Shown: in pieces, positions 60,926 to 64,000 of the stretch | Position numbering within the stretch: the stretch's first letter is position 1 | How the letters are laid out: every line of letters starts with the position of its first letter | From: Alphaproteobacteria bacterium | GTDB taxonomy: Bacteria > Pseudomonadota > Alphaproteobacteria > CACIAM-22H2 | Direction: 5' to 3' | Length of the DNA stretch: 64,000 nucleotides | NCBI GenBank assembly: GCA_016124335.1 | Contig: WGNX01000005.1 | Location: 186,001-250,000, forward strand | Notes under the pieces: model-generated | What the model saw: the letters and a program-made list of their open reading frames with translations, nothing else | Databases searched by the model: none | What the model was told of the DNA's origin: nothing | Translations under genes and position numbers: made by a program

Positions 60926-61992
60926 TCAGGTTGCGGTGGCGCGTTCGACGAAACGCGCCTGCAGGCGCTCGAGGCGCGCCTGCGCTTCGTTGGCCGGCGG
61001 CGCGGCCGCCGGCACGAAATCGGGAATCTCGCGCCAGAAATGGCAGGCGAGCGTGTGGCCGGGGCCGGCGACCTCGTGGCGCGGCACTTCGGCCTTGCAG
61101 CGCTCGACCGCGTGCGGGCAGCGCGTGTGGAAATGGCAGCCGGATGGCGGATCGATGGGGCTGGGCACGTCGCCTTCGATCAGCCGGTGCGCACGCACGA
61201 GCGAGGGATCGGGTGCGGGGATCGCGGCAAGCAGGGCCTGCGTATAGGGATGACGCGGGCGCGAATAGAGCGATTGCGTATCCGCGATCTCGACGATGCG
61301 GCCCAGATACATGACGGCCACGCGGTCGGCCGCGTGCTTCACGACGGCAAGGTCGTGCGCGATCAGCACCAGCGCCATGCCGAAGCGCGCCTGAAGGTCC
61401 TTGAGCAGGTTCAGCACCTGCGCCTGCACCGAAACGTCGAGTGCGGAAACCGGCTCGTCGCCGACGATCAGCTTTGGCCCGGCAGCAAGTGCGCGCGCAA
61501 TGCCGATGCGCTGGCGCTGACCGCCGGAAAACTCGTGCGGATAGCGCCGGTCGTGCTCGGGCCGGAGCCCCACCACCGACAGAAGTTCGCGCACCTTCTC
61601 GGCGCGCGCGCTGCCGGTGGCGATTCCATGCAGCATCAGCGGTTCGCCGACGATCTCGCCCACCGTCATGCGCGGATTGAGCGAGGCGTATGGATCCTGG
61701 AAGACGATCTGCAGATGCCGCCGGTGGCGGCGCATCGCTTCCTCATCCAGCGCCAGCAGGTCGGCGCCGTCGAACTCGATCTGCCCGGCAGTCGGCTCGA
61801 TCAGGCGCAGCAGCATGCGACCCACCGTCGATTTCCCGCAGCCGCTTTCGCCCACCAGCCCCAGCGTTTCGCCGGCCGAGACTTCCAGCGAGACGCCGTC
61901 GACCGCCCGGACGGTGCCCCGCGCGCGGCCGAACAGGCCCTTTCGCACCGGAAAGTGTTTCACCAGATCGAAGGCGCGCAACAATGGTTTGG

Positions 61993-61996
<4 letters not shown>
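60926..61996 (-). CDS. Oligopeptide ABC transporter ATP-binding protein (DppF/OppF-like)
   Basis: This 356-residue ATPase has Walker [13 protein letters not shown], signature [16 protein letters not shown] and Walker [19 protein letters not shown]-terminal oligopeptide/dipeptide extension carries the Cys-rich segment [14 protein letters not shown], which in this family can bind an Fe-S cluster. A further tail of about 30 residues ([14 protein letters not shown] region) is longer than usual. Starts by ATGA overlap with the DppD-like gene. Confidence 0.92.
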
Positions 61997-62972
<976 letters not shown>

Positions 62973-62976
<4 letters not shown>

Positions 62977-63677
62977 TTCGCTCCGGCTGCCGCAAGGGCC
63001 GCGTCGATCTTCGCGCGATCCCATTCGCCCGCAGGATTTTCGCGCGTCGCAAGGAACGTGCGGAAGATCGCGAACCGCTCCTTGCTCTTCGCGTACAGCC
63101 GCCGAAGTTCGGGCAGCGGTGCCTCGTGATCGTCCACGCGGATGTCGAGATCGGGATATTCGTCGCGCGCATGGATGCGGATGGCCGCGGACTGGCGGCC
63201 GCGCTTGTCGCCGCCGGCCGCTTCGCCAGCATCGAACGCGTCAAGGAAGCGCTCGGCGAACGGCTTGCCCTTCGTGGCCGCGAAGACGCGCGCGGTCTCC
63301 TCGATGACCCTGGCGCCGGCCAGCATGTTCCCGGCCACCGAGAAATCGCCGAAGACGAGATGGCCAGCCCAGTCCACGCAGTTCTTGCCGGTGTGTGCGG
63401 CAAAGCGGCCGGCGGAATCCATGAGATGGACCTGACGCACCTCGCGGCCCGCATCGCGCGCGAGCAGGGCGGCAAGCGTTTCGGCGGCGGGGACGCCGCG
63501 GCCCATCAACTCGATCCCGTCGATCCCGTGCAGCGGATTGATCAGTGCCTGCGTGGCGACGGCACCCGCACCCGGCCGCACGTGCGGGCACAGCGATCCG
63601 ACCGCGAAAAACCGCGTGGCGACCGCGATTCCGATTTCACCTGTTTCGGGATCGCGGGCGACGACGGACCAAGTCAT
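62973..63677 (-). CDS. DUF1028 Ntn-hydrolase-like protein
   Basis: This 234-residue protein of the DUF1028 family reads [43 protein letters not shown], then a GENCVDW-like segment ([23 protein letters not shown]). The family is thought to adopt an Ntn-hydrolase fold and is often encoded with peptide transporters, so cleavage of imported peptides is plausible. ATG 63677 restores the family N terminus and has AGAGG ten bases upstream; a TTG at 63686 is less likely. First gene of the oligopeptide operon, joined to the ATPase by ATGA. Confidence 0.85.
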
Positions 63678-63776
63678 GGAAAACAACCTCTTGCGGAACT
63701 GCGCCCGGCATCCAGCGCGTTGGACGCCAAAGTAAACGCCGGGCGTTCGCAGAATGCAACGACGGGGCCAGAGGAG

Positions 63777-64000
63777 TCAGGCGGTTTCGCGCGAGAGCTT
63801 GTTGACCATCGCGTAGGCGAACGTGTCGAAGCCCATCACGGACAGCAGGAAGGCGCCGGCCCCGCCGATCACGTTTGCCCGGTACCATTCGTCGAGGCCG
63901 CCCGGCGGGTGCGTGTGCTGCGGGTTCCACGGGCTGGGCGTTTCGGAAAGGATCGCGAGGCCGTTGATCGTCACACCCGCTTCGACCGCCGCGTCGCGCG
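63777..64000 (-). CDS. DUF1194 protein, C-terminal fragment
   Basis: These are the last 74 codons of a gene entering from the right edge. VTINGLAIL, LDEWYRANVIGGAGAFLLSVMGF and the terminal KLSRET match the C terminus of DUF1194, a family with a von Willebrand-like fold, usually exported. It ends 99 bp before the start of the DUF1028 operon and is transcribed in the same direction. The tail of this copy contains a short His/Pro stretch (WNPQHTHPPGG). Confidence 0.75.
   Translation of the reverse strand, partial: RDAAVEAGVTINGLAILSETPSPWNPQHTHPPGGLDEWYRANVIGGAGAFLLSVMGFDTFAYAMVNKLSRETA

Overview
The window is a high-GC, gene-dense stretch of bacterial chromosome. It most probably comes from an alphaproteobacterium of the Rhodospirillales/Hyphomicrobiales type. 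This is inferred from the PAS_5-type protein, the DUF1194 and DUF1028 proteins, the CueR with conserved C112/C120/S77, the many solute-uptake ABC systems and the frequent ATGA/GTGA gene overlaps. No rRNA, tRNA, insertion sequence, phage gene or CRISPR array was recognised. The genes at both edges are cut by the window.

Layout. 1-2.9 kb: start of a Gfo/Idh/MocA oxidoreductase, an SDR divergent from an HxlR regulator, a GST and a DUF3124 exported protein. 2.9-6.1 kb: complete copper operon copA-cueR-copZ behind a CueR-type operator. 6.1-8.5 kb: PAS_5 protein, then gntK-gnd. 8.6-14.1 kb: an IclR-controlled divergon with an NMT1/THI5-type ABC transporter, an SDR, a dimeric-barrel protein and a sugar-phosphate-isomerase-like SIS protein. 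14.2-18.0 kb: envelope-sugar cluster (methyltransferase, YdjC/HpnK deacetylase, DPM1-like glycosyltransferase, polytopic membrane protein). 18.0-22.0 kb: cytochrome b561, a P-type cation ATPase and a DUF3750 protein. 22.0-27.5 kb: urea transporter urtABCDE. 27.8-30.4 kb: M81/MlrC-like peptidase and a CE15-like esterase. 30.5-37.4 kb: CUT1 sugar transporter with a GH31 alpha-glucosidase (agl-like).

37.6-46.7 kb is one gene for a 3046-residue two-partner-secretion exoprotein. 46.7-49.7 kb is a nitrilase / KdgK-like kinase / SDR / cupin operon. 49.8-55.9 kb is a three-gene operon: TPR-CHAT (caspase-like) lipoprotein, FecR-like exported protein, and CHASE2-class III adenylyl cyclase. 56.1-57.3 kb is a small protein plus an ATP-grasp ligase. 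57.6-63.7 kb is an oligopeptide ABC transporter with a DUF1028 protein. The window ends inside a DUF1194 gene.

Most of the window is scavenging and import (urea, glucosides, peptides, an unknown NMT1-type substrate), each transporter next to an enzyme likely to act on the imported compound. The most intriguing part is the giant exoprotein together with the CHAT/FecR/CHASE2-cyclase operon. I propose it as a surface-sensing and proteolysis system. It has an EF-hand-like loop inside the CHAT catalytic domain and no TpsB transporter in view. The NaxD/FlmF2-like envelope-sugar cluster and the small-protein/ATP-grasp pair are the next best leads.
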